A stretch of 64,000 nt of DNA from assembly GCA_963920525.1 (NCBI GenBank), contig OY986439.1, positions 1,557,001 through 1,621,000 of the forward strand. The letters run 5' to 3'. Below, piece by piece: positions 1 through 9,249 of the stretch (position 1 is the stretch's first letter; every line of letters starts with the position of its first letter). The translations under genes and the position numbers were made by a program. The DNA is from Dichetophora obliterata (Eukaryota; Arthropoda; Insecta; Diptera; Sciomyzidae). Under the pieces are notes generated by a model. It was not told the DNA's origin. It saw only the letters and a list, made by a program, of their open reading frames with translations, and ran no database searches.

Positions 1-637
1 ACTGACTGCACAGTCAGGCGTCTGCAATTGGATTGCATTTCTCTTGTCCCACCATTCCATCTACAACACATCCATCCATCGACCCAGCAGAAGACGAGGA
101 CCAACATAATCCAATTAGGTGTTGTACTGGGCTTACAGCTGACTCTAGCTCGTCATGCAGCCCTGGATGACGGTTGAACTTGTGGAAAGCGTCTGCAAAA
201 CACAGTTTAGTGTGGACTCCCCGAGGTTTCGGTTGTATTTCGTATTTAGTGCGTGTGTTCGAACGCCGTCGGTTTTTCTCAATTCTTATTAAAGAGTAGC
301 AAGAAAAGTAAGGAAAAATTAAAGAAACGAGAATAATAAATATTTATGTGATTTTGTAATTGCTGTGCGACAGAGAAGTCTTCACAAAATAGGTCCTCAT
401 GATCGGTGTGCGAAAGGGAAGGCAACAATAACAAAATTTGTTTGGCTGATGGAGTGACGGAGATAAAAGTGAAATAGATCAACGTGTTTTCGGCTCTTTC
501 GTTCAATATGCATTTATTAGATACTATAAATGATGCTCTCAAAACTATCTAAACGTCGCTGCTAGTGCATTTTTTTGCAAAGAATATCAAAAGAAAATTT
601 AAAAATTGCCTCAAATTCATAAGCTGCGGGAACCAAC
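1..637 (+). other. 5' flank and 5' UTR of the exon 1 gene
   Basis: No conserved ORF is seen. The stretch lies immediately upstream of the first coding exon. An in-frame TAA at 620-622 precedes the ATG at 638, so translation cannot begin further upstream in this frame. The sequence is less AT-rich (1-290) than the introns that follow, as expected for promoter or leader DNA. I cannot place a transcription start from sequence alone: no clear TATA box at a useful distance and no unambiguous initiator/DPE pair. The boundary between promoter and UTR is unknown. Confidence 0.45.
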
Positions 638-868
638 ATGAGGAATACAACAAGCAATCGTTCATCCAGTCGTTCCTCCACCTACTGTCACACCCTGCCC
701 CCCTTGCAGACATTCATGCACAAAATGCGGCCAAGTATGGCGATGCTTGTAACCCTTCTTTTTCTAGCCGGGTTTTGTGCGAATGCGGCCCACGGTAGTC
801 CAGCGCAGACCGGACGCAATATATCGAACATACGGACGCAGCAGTGCCGCGAGGGATGCTTTGAGAAG
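638..868 (+). CDS. First coding exon of a secreted Cys-rich protein, probably anosmin-1/Kal1-like
   Basis: Exon 1 encodes 77 residues and ends exactly on a codon (phase 0) at AAG|GTAAGC. ATG 638 is the first after an in-frame stop; further Met codons at residues 27, 30, 34 and 36 could serve as alternative starts nearer the signal peptide. Residues 1-33 are a polar Ser/Thr/Arg-rich leader. Residues 36-51 are hydrophobic (MLVTLLFLAGFCANAA), a typical signal peptide core, with likely cleavage near AHG-S (53/54). After it come a possible N-glycosylation site (N61-I-S) and the start of a Cys-rich domain (C70-x3-C74, motif CREGCFEK). Joined to exon 2 the spacing is C-x3-C, then C-x5-C, matching the N-terminal Cys-rich box of anosmin-1, an extracellular-matrix protein with WAP and fibronectin III domains. 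Those later domains are outside the window, so the family call is an inference. The ORF, signal peptide and donor are seen directly. Confidence 0.7.
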
Positions 869-1589
869 GTAAGCAGACTACAATAAGAACAAGCTAGTAC
901 AAGCGAAACGGCAATTTAATTTAACAGCAACAACAACAGCAACATCGACGACATAAACAACAACATGTATCACATTCTGCAGCATTTAGGCTTATTTAGA
1001 GGCGGTTTAGAAGGAAGATGTTGCTTCCGAGAACCCTTTCAATATATTTTCTTTACGGATTTTCGACAGAATCACTTTAAAAGGCTTTCAAGGGTTCAGG
1101 GCAAAAGGACTTGTTTGATATATTTTCAAATATTAATACATTTTTACTGTATTTTAGCGTGCTTTTTTTTGCCTTCAACGTAACTTATTGGTCAAAATGG
1201 TAACCTTCCGCAATAGAAAATACAAATGGTTCTTAGAGACATGTGAATGTGTGTATTCTAAATTTTTGGAATTGTTAAGCAAGCTTACAAAGGAAAGTTG
1301 TTGATGTTGATTTTGTTGTTGTTGTGTGTGCCAATATACAAAGCAATCACAAGTCGTGAGACAGATTTTGCGAAAAACAGCTGGCAGGTTGCCCAAACTG
1401 GAAAACTATAATCTTCTTACAACAACTAGCCACTTGGATCCGATTGGAATGAATTAAATATTATGAAAGAAGGAAACAATGGAGTGATAGAGTTTAGAGT
1501 TTTTGAATATATAAGTATAAAAATTTACAGGAAGGTAAATGAATTCAGTTAGTTTTTAAGGGGAGAAACTTCGCTGCAGTGAAAAATCG

Positions 1590-1925
1590 TATTAGTTATG
1601 AATTTAACTAGTTAGCTCACTAGTCAAAATAAAACTAGTCAAAAAAATTCTAGATGTTAAAGTAGTGAAATCTTACTCACCAAAAAGTTACTACATAATT
1701 TACTATCTGTATTCCAGCTAGTTCAAAAATACAAGCTGTTTTACTAGTTATAAAATAGCTAGTTGCTTAATTAACTAACTAATTAACTAACTAGTCGCAT
1801 TTTGACTAAATACCAACTGTTTTTCTGGCTCACAACTAAGTAGTCATAAATGAACTAGCTTCTTTGCTAGTTGTAAACTCGCTAACTCTGCACAAATTTG
1901 CAAACATTAAATTAATTTAATTTCT
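1590..1925. repeat. CTAG-rich palindromic repeat
   Basis: About twenty short motifs of the type ACTAGT, GCTAGT and AACTAGC occur in 330 bases, many separated by 10-20 bases, so the strand can fold on itself in many ways. A related block lies at 4755-5205. The borders CAGTG... (1580) and ...CTCTG (1892) recall hAT-type CAG termini, but I see no matching 8-bp target duplication, so no element class is assigned. Confidence 0.4.
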
Positions 1926-2889
1926 AGTTGTAAACACAGCAACAATTAGGGACGTGACGGATGTCATTTTGTGGATGCAGATCTGTAAAGAGCTTTCCTT
2001 GCGGATGCGGATGTTTTCAATTAAATTATAAAATAATTTTTATAATTGTTAGTATTTAATTTTTTTAAGTAAAAAATCTGTTTAAGAGGCAGATTGCCTC
2101 TATATGTTTCAAAAAATCAATTTTATAAAAAACCCTGTTTTATATATAAGATGCCATTAGGAATAATATACAACATCTTATTTAAGCCGCCGAGATAGAA
2201 AAACATTTGTTAGATACTTTTTAAGTAGGAGCGTACTTTTTTACGTAAACACGTTTTCCTCGAAACAACGCTTTTCGACTTCGTTGACGTTTTTACGAAA
2301 AAACTATTCAACTGATAGGACTAAAATTTTTAATATTATTGTACATATGTGTATGTAGTACAGTTATATATTTATTCATTAATATTTAATCTTTTTTTGA
2401 TGCGACCTTACATAAAAAAAAAGGTTAAAAACTATGCGAAACTCCGCCATTTTGTTTTATTTTTGCCCTAATGTGGAATGAGTGTTACAATATAACTTAA
2501 AAGTTTAAATAAAAGTTCAGCTTTTAACCTTTAAGAAAAAAGTCCTAAAAATAACTCAAAATGTGTTTTAAAAAATTCTATCAAGCCGATTGAAATTTTA
2601 AAACGTTATCATATACGCCAATGGCTCTCTCAGGTAGTAGAATTGTACATTTTAATTAATTTTCTTCATATTTCCCCCCGATTTTCCACAAAAAAGACGC
2701 GATGTTTTAAAACTTATATTTAGATGTCCGCCATTTTGTTATTTTTTAATGAAAATGTTTAAATAAACTACCTGCCAGAATGACGAGTATACAGAACAAT
2801 AATCTATTCAAATTGTTTGCTTTAAATTACTTCAAGTGTCGTTATCACCCGGGGAAGCACTTTTTTTAGACTGAACCAACGCTCAGGGG

Positions 2890-4480
2890 ATGCCCCCTAT
2901 AAATGTGTAACCATTGTGTTGACTCCGAAGATGGTTGATAGCTAGTTGGAGGATGGATAGATGGAGTAGTGTCGATGAAGATATGTTTAAAATTTGCACA
3001 GCTCAAAACTGCCGGAAAACACACTCGCAGGGAGACTATTCCACAACTTTACCGTTCGACTAAAGAGCGAATTATCACGGTAATGCGAAGTTCTTTTGGG
3101 CATCGATGCAATGGTAAAGGGATGGGCTTGGACAGCTGCCCGAGTGGACCTGGGAAGCACACGAGCTGGTGGCGTCAGGCCATGCTTCTCCCTTGAACAC
3201 TTCCCATGGTAATACCTATACAGAAGGCTTAGGCAACCAACATTACGTCGATGCCCAAGAGAGTTGAGCGAGGATGAAATACTTTTATCCCCTATCAAAT
3301 ATATCGCACGACGTTGAATTCGATCCAGAAGCACCAAATAAGATCTTGAAGCCCCTGCCTAAATATGCGAATTGTACTCCATTTTCGGCCCAATATGTAT
3401 ATGAGGTGTAGATCATGCGAAGATCAGTTGAAGTGAAATATTTTTTGCACCGTTTTAGAAAACCTAGGCACTTGCCGCTTCTTTCGGCACATCGAAAATA
3501 AGACCATTGCAACAAAGATTAGATTGGATCGATATGTCCAGAACGTCAAGAGCGGCTGATTCCACAAGATCCACACCATTCATAATGAGAGGAGCTGAGA
3601 GGCAATCTACACGCTTGTGGGATAACAGACAGCACTGGGCCTTGCTTGCATTGAACTCTACTCTATTAGCAAGACCCTACTCAGAGATTTTTTGTAGATC
3701 ACTAAGGAGTATGTCGTTCATATTTTGCCTTTTTCTCTCAATCTCCATAGAGCTTGGGCGTTTTTTGAATGAATATGAATGACCAATGCTGCTGTCGTCC
3801 GCAAACGAATGCATTGGGTTATGCGTCAACGACAGAATGTCGTTGATAAAAACCAGAAACAAGGTGGGCGATAGGACTGAACTCTGTGGTACTACTGCGT
3901 TGATGGCGTGCTTCTCGGACACGAATCGTTCTCTCCTTGAGGAAACCACGTAATCCATCGAGTAAAGTTACCACCAAAACCATATGCAACAAGTTTTGAC
4001 ACGAGTGCTTTATGCCACACTCGGTCGAACGCTTTTGAAATATCAAGAGCAACAACCCTGCTCTCGCCGAAAAAGTCAACGCATTTTTTCCATTCTTCGG
4101 TTAAGAATGCCATAAGATCACCAGTAGAGCGAGCCCTACGGAAACCATATTGACGGTCACTGAGCAGTTGGTTCTGCTCCAAATAGTTCACAGTTGCTCC
4201 AAACGTTGAAGTTTATTACACTCTCCATAACTTTGGAAAGCGTAGACCATATCGCAATGGGTCGGTAGTTTGCAGGATTCGCGGAATCACACTTTTTAGG
4301 TACCGGCTGGACACTTGCCACCTTCCAACAAGATGGAAATACTCCTGTTGTTTAGGAGATGTTGAAAAGGTTGCGCAAAGGCCGAGCCAGCAAAGAAACA
4401 CACATTTTAAGCACAATTGGCTGTATGCCGTCAGGACCAGAGGCTTTGTTTACGTTAAGATTTTGTCCACTTAGGACGTA
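2890..4480 (-). mobile_element. Degraded, 5'-truncated jockey-like non-LTR retrotransposon
   Basis: On the minus strand the region encodes, in several broken frames, successive parts of a non-LTR reverse transcriptase. From 5' to 3' of the element: KASGPDGIQP near 4440; NPANYRPIAIWSTLSKVME near 4240; the RT core with LSDRQYGFRRARSTGDL and LDISKAFDRVWH at 4191-3940; FINDI and the catalytic FADD (usually YADD/FADD in this clade) near 3810; then the C-terminal domain with LLDRIQRRAI, RRNVGCLSLLYRYYHGKCS and LWNSLPASVF at 3337-2987. Frameshifts near 4200, 3900, 3680 and 3300 and stop codons show it is dead. The endonuclease part is missing, so the copy is 5'-truncated near 4480, as usual for such elements. 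The order and motifs are typical of jockey-type elements of flies. Confidence 0.88.
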
Positions 4481-4754
4481 CAAATGAAAAAAAAAAAAAT
4501 TTAAAACATAAAAGTGTTTTTCTTACTGTTTCAGATGTTTATAAAACCATATACAAATATTTAAAAGATTGCATTTTATTTTCTTATAAAAAAATCATTC
4601 CGAAATAAACCTTGAAAATTAGGTTGGACCACCGGACTACATTCTTAATTCAATACAATTATTCGAAGTTATTTTCAATTAAGTTTGTATAAGATAAATA
4701 TGTAATTTATATAACAATTTTCTTAAAAATAGAAATCTTAATATAGTTTCAATA

Positions 4755-5205
4755 ATACAAGTATAAAGCCAGTTTACGTAGTACTAGCATACAACTGGTT
4801 TCAAAAAGACTAGAACAAAACGAATACTAGCAAACAAATAATATGAAAACTACTAGAATTGAACTGGCTAAAATAATACCAATATGAAACTAGTATTTAA
4901 CTAGTTAAAAATATACTAGCACAAAGGTTGCTCAAATCATACCAGTAAAAAGCCTAGTTTTGAGTATACTAGTATTCTACTGGCTTAAAAGTTACTACTA
5001 TGACAACTAGTTCAAATTATGCCAGTAAAAATACTACCTCAATTCATATCGAGAATAAGACAGTTGTCTTTTCCTATGACATCAACACAGGAAAATAACC
5101 AGTTTGATGAATGTAAAAAGCATTTGAGCTGAACTAGTGCTAGTACTGGTATTTTTTGACCTAGTACATTTACTAGTATTTTAACTAGTTGGCTACACTG
5201 CAGAA
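4755..5205. repeat. ACTAG/ACTGG palindromic repeat, possibly a non-autonomous hAT element
   Basis: Dense repeats of ACTAGT, ACTGGT and TACTAG similar to those at 1590-1925. The right edge reads CTAGTTGGCTACACTG; its complement, CAGTGTAGCCAACTAG, resembles the hAT-type ends at 41454 (CAGTGCTCCCAACTT) and 58886 (CAGGGTTGCCAACTC). A left partner (CAGTTTACGTAGTACTAG, about 4770) is weaker and flanking 8-mers do not match, so the class is tentative. Confidence 0.35.
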
Positions 5206-5844
5206 AAGTGAGCGATGTTTTTCTCTGAGTGTGTTGTTACTCTTAAAGGCAGAAAAGTAAATAAATAGTAATAATTTAATACAATAGTAGTATTTAAAAC
5301 AGTAAATAATTTAATAAATCAGTAAAGAATGCGACCAATGTCTCTAAAATAAAAGCTTGGGAGCTTCTAGTTCAGTTTTACCTAACATTTTTGTTGGCGA
5401 TTCACGTTGAAAACCGAACTAGATTGGTAGTACTGGCGTTCTTTCCCACTACCAGATATCTTGCAGTTTTTTGCTATACAATCAATTAATAATAGGTAAT
5501 ACTTAATGATAAAAATAATAGCATTTTGTATTCCATGCATAGAATGAATATAGTTGGGAAAAACTAAACAATTTTATTTGTTTTTCGAAAAGTGTTGCCA
5601 ATAAGCTATTAGAAAATGTCCACGCCATAGTCAACGCCATCTGTTAGAAAAGTTACAATACATTCTGAACACTTTCGATTTAGATTTAAATCATGATCCA
5701 AGTTGCGCTTATGACATTCTGCCGCCTTAGGCTCGACATTAGCACCGAGTCTTACAATAGAACAAAATTATAAAAATTTAATTTTTCAGTTCTAACCAGG
5801 GACCTATGAGAAATATATAAAAAAAAATCAAGAACTAATAATTT

Positions 5845-6180
5845 TTTTATGGTTTTTATTGTTTTGCTTAAAAATTAAAACCGTTTTCTGATTTTTATTC
5901 TTTTTGCTCAAAAATTAATTTTTTTTTTTTTATTTGTATGATCCGCACATATATTAATCGCTTTTTGATTTATATTATTTTAAATAAATAAATATATAAA
6001 TAAATTTATATAAATATATTATATTTTTATTGTTTTGCTCAGAAAAAAAATTTTTGAAGTATATTATTTTCCTCAAAAATAAAAAAAGTTTTTTAATTTT
6101 TATTGTTTTGATCAGAAATAAAAATCGTACAAGGCTCAGAAAATAAATTTTAATTGTTTAGCTCAGTAATTGAAATTAGT
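5845..6180. repeat. Degenerate AT-rich tandem repeat
   Basis: A motif close to TTTTTATTGTTTTGCTCAAA recurs at least five times (about 5855, 5895, 6027, 6100, 6150) with variable spacing and AT filler. No coding capacity. Probably an eroded low-complexity tandem array. Confidence 0.45.
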
Positions 6181-6261
6181 TTCTGCTACTAATTTTTTGG
6201 TTTGGTCATGCGTTGATTGTTCTCTTTTTTTCTTGTTAAAACCATGATTCAATAATATACA

Positions 6262-7060
6262 GCAACTAGATATCCCGGCAAACGTTGTTTTGCACCTTCA
6301 TGTCTTCCACAAATATGGTTAAAGGTTCTTATGCACTATATTGTCAAAATAATAAATACCAAAACAGCGCTAACTAGCGGATCGTAGCTTAGCTATGAAC
6401 CATTGTCTCAATAGTGTGCATTTATATTGAAAGTATTCCCCGGCAGACGTTGTCCTGCTACTTACCGCCTTTCTGCCATATACGAATTTTCATGCTAATC
6501 GGAGAATAGCATTTTATATTTTCACCATTTTTAGTATAGTTGCCCAACGTAACCATATAAAATTTTAGTCTATACGACCAAAACCCTCCACAATATAGCA
6601 TTTTTGTTGATTTTTGGGAGATAAAATGGGGTGTGGTAGAATTTCCCTCCTTTTAACCATCTCGTATTCGAAACAAATCGAGTACCAAAATTTCAGCTAA
6701 ATTTAGTTTATACCTGTCGGACTTTGTTCACTGCACGACCATCCCTTGAAAAAGGAGCGTAGGCATAGCGTGAACACGCCCATTTTTAGTACAGTTGTCG
6801 AAAGTATCCATACGAACTATTTTACCAAATTTTAATCTTAAACGACCACAACCGTCTGAGATATAGCATTTTCATTAACTTGTGGGTTGTAAAAGGGGGG
6901 AGTGGAAGCCCATTTTTAGTACAGTGTCCGACAGTAAGCCTGCAAACTAAATAACAAAATTTTAGCCTTATACGACCAAAACCGTCTGAAATAAAGCATT
7001 TTCATTGATTTGTGGGAGGTTAAAGGGGGTGTGGTATAATTTTTCATATATATACCTCGT
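6262..7060 (-). mobile_element. Helitron-like remnant with ~130-bp internal tandem units
   Basis: Read on the minus strand, the left edge has the hairpin GCAAA-acaacg-TTTGC (6278-6293) followed by CTAG (6266-6269), the arrangement expected at the 3' end of insect Helitron-like elements. A second related hairpin (GGCAGACGTTGTCCTGC on the + strand) lies at about 6440. Beyond it are three diverged units of about 125 bases starting near 6530, 6784 and 6914. Each contains TTTTAGTA(T/C)AG, ACGACCA(A/C)AACC, ATA(T/A)AGCATTTT and a G-rich end such as GGGGTGTGGTA. No Rep/helicase coding is visible, so this is a non-autonomous remnant. Confidence 0.5.
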
Positions 7061-7476
7061 AATTAAAAAGCTATACTTAAAAGTTAAACAAAGTTAGATG
7101 TACTGTAATGCCGTGAGATCACAGATTTAAAAAAAAATAGTAAATTTAATGAATTATCACGCCTTCCAGTTTGGAATAATCAAGTTTCGAATAAAACGTT
7201 TAAAATCTGATCAGTTAGCGTTTGCTACATTACGTTTTTTGCGAACGGTTGTTTGTTTGTATGGGCGTTTGAACTTTATATTTCATCAATAAAGATTTCA
7301 TCAACTCCTGTAAAAAGACTTTTTTCACTAAAGTTTCAAATAAATGTACGAAATAACAACAAAAACGGGGTTCATGAAGCATACAAATTGTTCATATCCC
7401 CAAAAGTCACTACTTACTGGTCTTGACCACGTTAACCTTCGTTTATTACTTCATCCAATTTCACCTTCAAACAAGT

Positions 7477-8220
7477 AGGGGAAAGTGGGGAATCCTGGGC
7501 CACGTTTTTATTTCGCTCGATATCTTTAACATATAACAGAAAATTTGTAAACTGTGATAGGCTATGTTATTCTACGTGAGCAAACGAATCTTTTGATCAT
7601 TACATTTTTTTGTTTGTTTTTGTCAAAAAATCAAAAAATAATGGGGAATCGTGGGACGCCTTTATTAAGTCAAAATCAAAAAACTACGATGCAAAATTTT
7701 ATTAAATAGCCTAAAAATGACAAATGAAGTAATTTTAATTGAGAAAATTAAATAAAGGTTAATGCACGATCAATCAGCAGTAAAATTAATTTTGTTTATC
7801 TTGTTTTGCATAATAGCGTGGCTGCAAATTAACAAAGAACAGAAAAATTTAATAAAAATATTTATTTATTTATTTAACTATTCACACCTCCATTTTGCAT
7901 ACAAAATCATTACCAGACACTAATAATGTGTATAAATGTTAAGACACGGGTGGCTCACAATTCCCCACAAAAAGTGGCTCATGATTCCCCACAAGCAAAA
8001 TTCCTTTTGTATATTGAAAGGCCAAGGTCCAACTACCATAATTAGCATATTTACCTGTGTTTCGGGCCAATATTGTACAGAGCAAATAGTACGCGTGCAC
8101 TTGTCAACTACCAATGTTAAAATATGCTTAGGCTAAGAGATGACGTTGACAGTGGTGTTGCATGTCTATATTGACATACTGCCGAAAGATGGCGGTGTCC
8201 CACGATTCCCCACTTACCCT
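7477..8220. mobile_element. Non-autonomous DNA element with GGGGAATC-type inverted ends
   Basis: Left end AGGGGAAAGTGGGGAATCC and right end, read in complement, AGGGTAAGTGGGGAATCGTG form imperfect terminal inverted repeats of about 27 bases. Two further inverted copies of the GGGGAATC core lie inside (7952-7995), and one direct copy at about 7641. Short ORFs at 7920-8136 are not recognisable. I see no clear target-site duplication, so superfamily is not assigned. Confidence 0.6.
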
Positions 8221-8375
8221 TTGTTAAAAATATCCCGTTATCAATTTTCACGCTGTTCATTGAAAAAACTATTTTAATATAAAAATCAGGCAGAATAACC
8301 AGAGTCATTGAAAGCATCACTTTGACCCAAAAGTCTGAGTTTTTTCCAAATTTGCTCCTTAAAAAGAGAGTCCTT

Positions 8376-8714
8376 AAAATAATAATAAACTGGCCATTTC
8401 AGCCCTTGGAAGGACTTTGACCTAGCTTCTATTGGTTAATTGTGTTGTGCGTATTATTAAATGTTTGATCACAAGTGACCGAGAACTGAACCTACGTGTT
8501 TTATGCCGACTCCGAACGGCTTATGCTCTCAGGAAACTTTACATGGCAATTTTTACTCTCTGAGGTTTGCCATTGTCTGCAGAGAGGTGACGACCTAACA
8601 GAAAAATTAATTCAATTGAAAAAACTTTCTGTCTAAAGCTGGAATTGAACCCGGGCTACCGCGGTTCTTTAGCTTAGGGGGCACGCACTCTACTCACTAG
8701 TCTACGGTCGCCAC
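8376..8714 (-). mobile_element. Full-length tRNA-derived SINE with target-site duplication
   Basis: On the minus strand the element begins with a tRNA-like head (GTGGCGACCGTAGACTAGTG...) with an A-box-like segment and a B box GGTTCAATTCC (complement of 8641-8651), followed by a ~200-bp unrelated body and a (TTA)n/TTTATT tail. Exact 13-bp duplications AAAGAGAGTCCTT flank it at 8363-8375 and 8715-8727, so this is a retroposed insertion of 339 bp. A second copy lies at about 46936-47287 and a head-only copy at 63353-63475. It would be transcribed by RNA polymerase III and mobilised by a LINE. Confidence 0.88.
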
Positions 8715-8859
8715 AAAGAGAGTCCTTTCACTACCCTAAAACTTTGATCCTCGTATACATAAATCATGACTTTAAAGGCACTGTAACGGGTGTCGCCGAT
8801 TTGAAAACAATAACATAAATTTGAATAAAACCTTTAAAAAAATATGTCAGTGAACATTT

Positions 8860-9240
8860 TTTGTTCCGGATAAACTCCTACAGTACTGGGCCGATTTTTA
8901 TGAAAAAAGTTTTAAAATATAATTTTTGTGCTACACCATTATTTATGGGTACTTTTTTCGAAATTTTAATAATAAGTATATTTCATTTAAGTGTTTGCCA
9001 CGCATTGCCTAATCGTTTTCTTTTTATGCGTTTGTGTTGCGAGAGGTTCAATAAATTCCATGTTGATGTATACTACTCTCATTTTTGCTCAGCTAGCACA
9101 GCGCAACAAAAAAACAACAGATGAGCCTAGACCAAGGCGAATTTTGAGATGCATATAAATTAAGTGCTGCGCTCCAAAACAAAATAAATAAAACAAGAGA
9201 AGAAAGTTTTTATTTCGTTTGACATATATTGTCTTACGTT
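8860..9240. repeat. Dispersed repeat shared with 55.6 kb and 57 kb
   Basis: The segment 8990-9240 (landmarks TTCAATAAA(T/C)TCCATGTTG, CTCAGCTAGCACAGCGCAAC, ACAGATGAGCCT) matches two copies at 57270-57516 and 57725-57950. The segment 8873-8960 (ACTGGGCCGATTTTTATGAA) matches 55590-55680. It carries no recognisable gene. Near 9205 this copy lacks the MITE that interrupts the copy at 57938-58159. Confidence 0.7.
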
Positions 9241-9249
9241 GATTGATTA

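Noticed and set aside
8641..8714. A genuine tRNA gene on the minus strand
   Set aside because: A and B box-like segments are present but the cloverleaf is imperfect, and the unit is the head of a retroposed SINE with target duplications.
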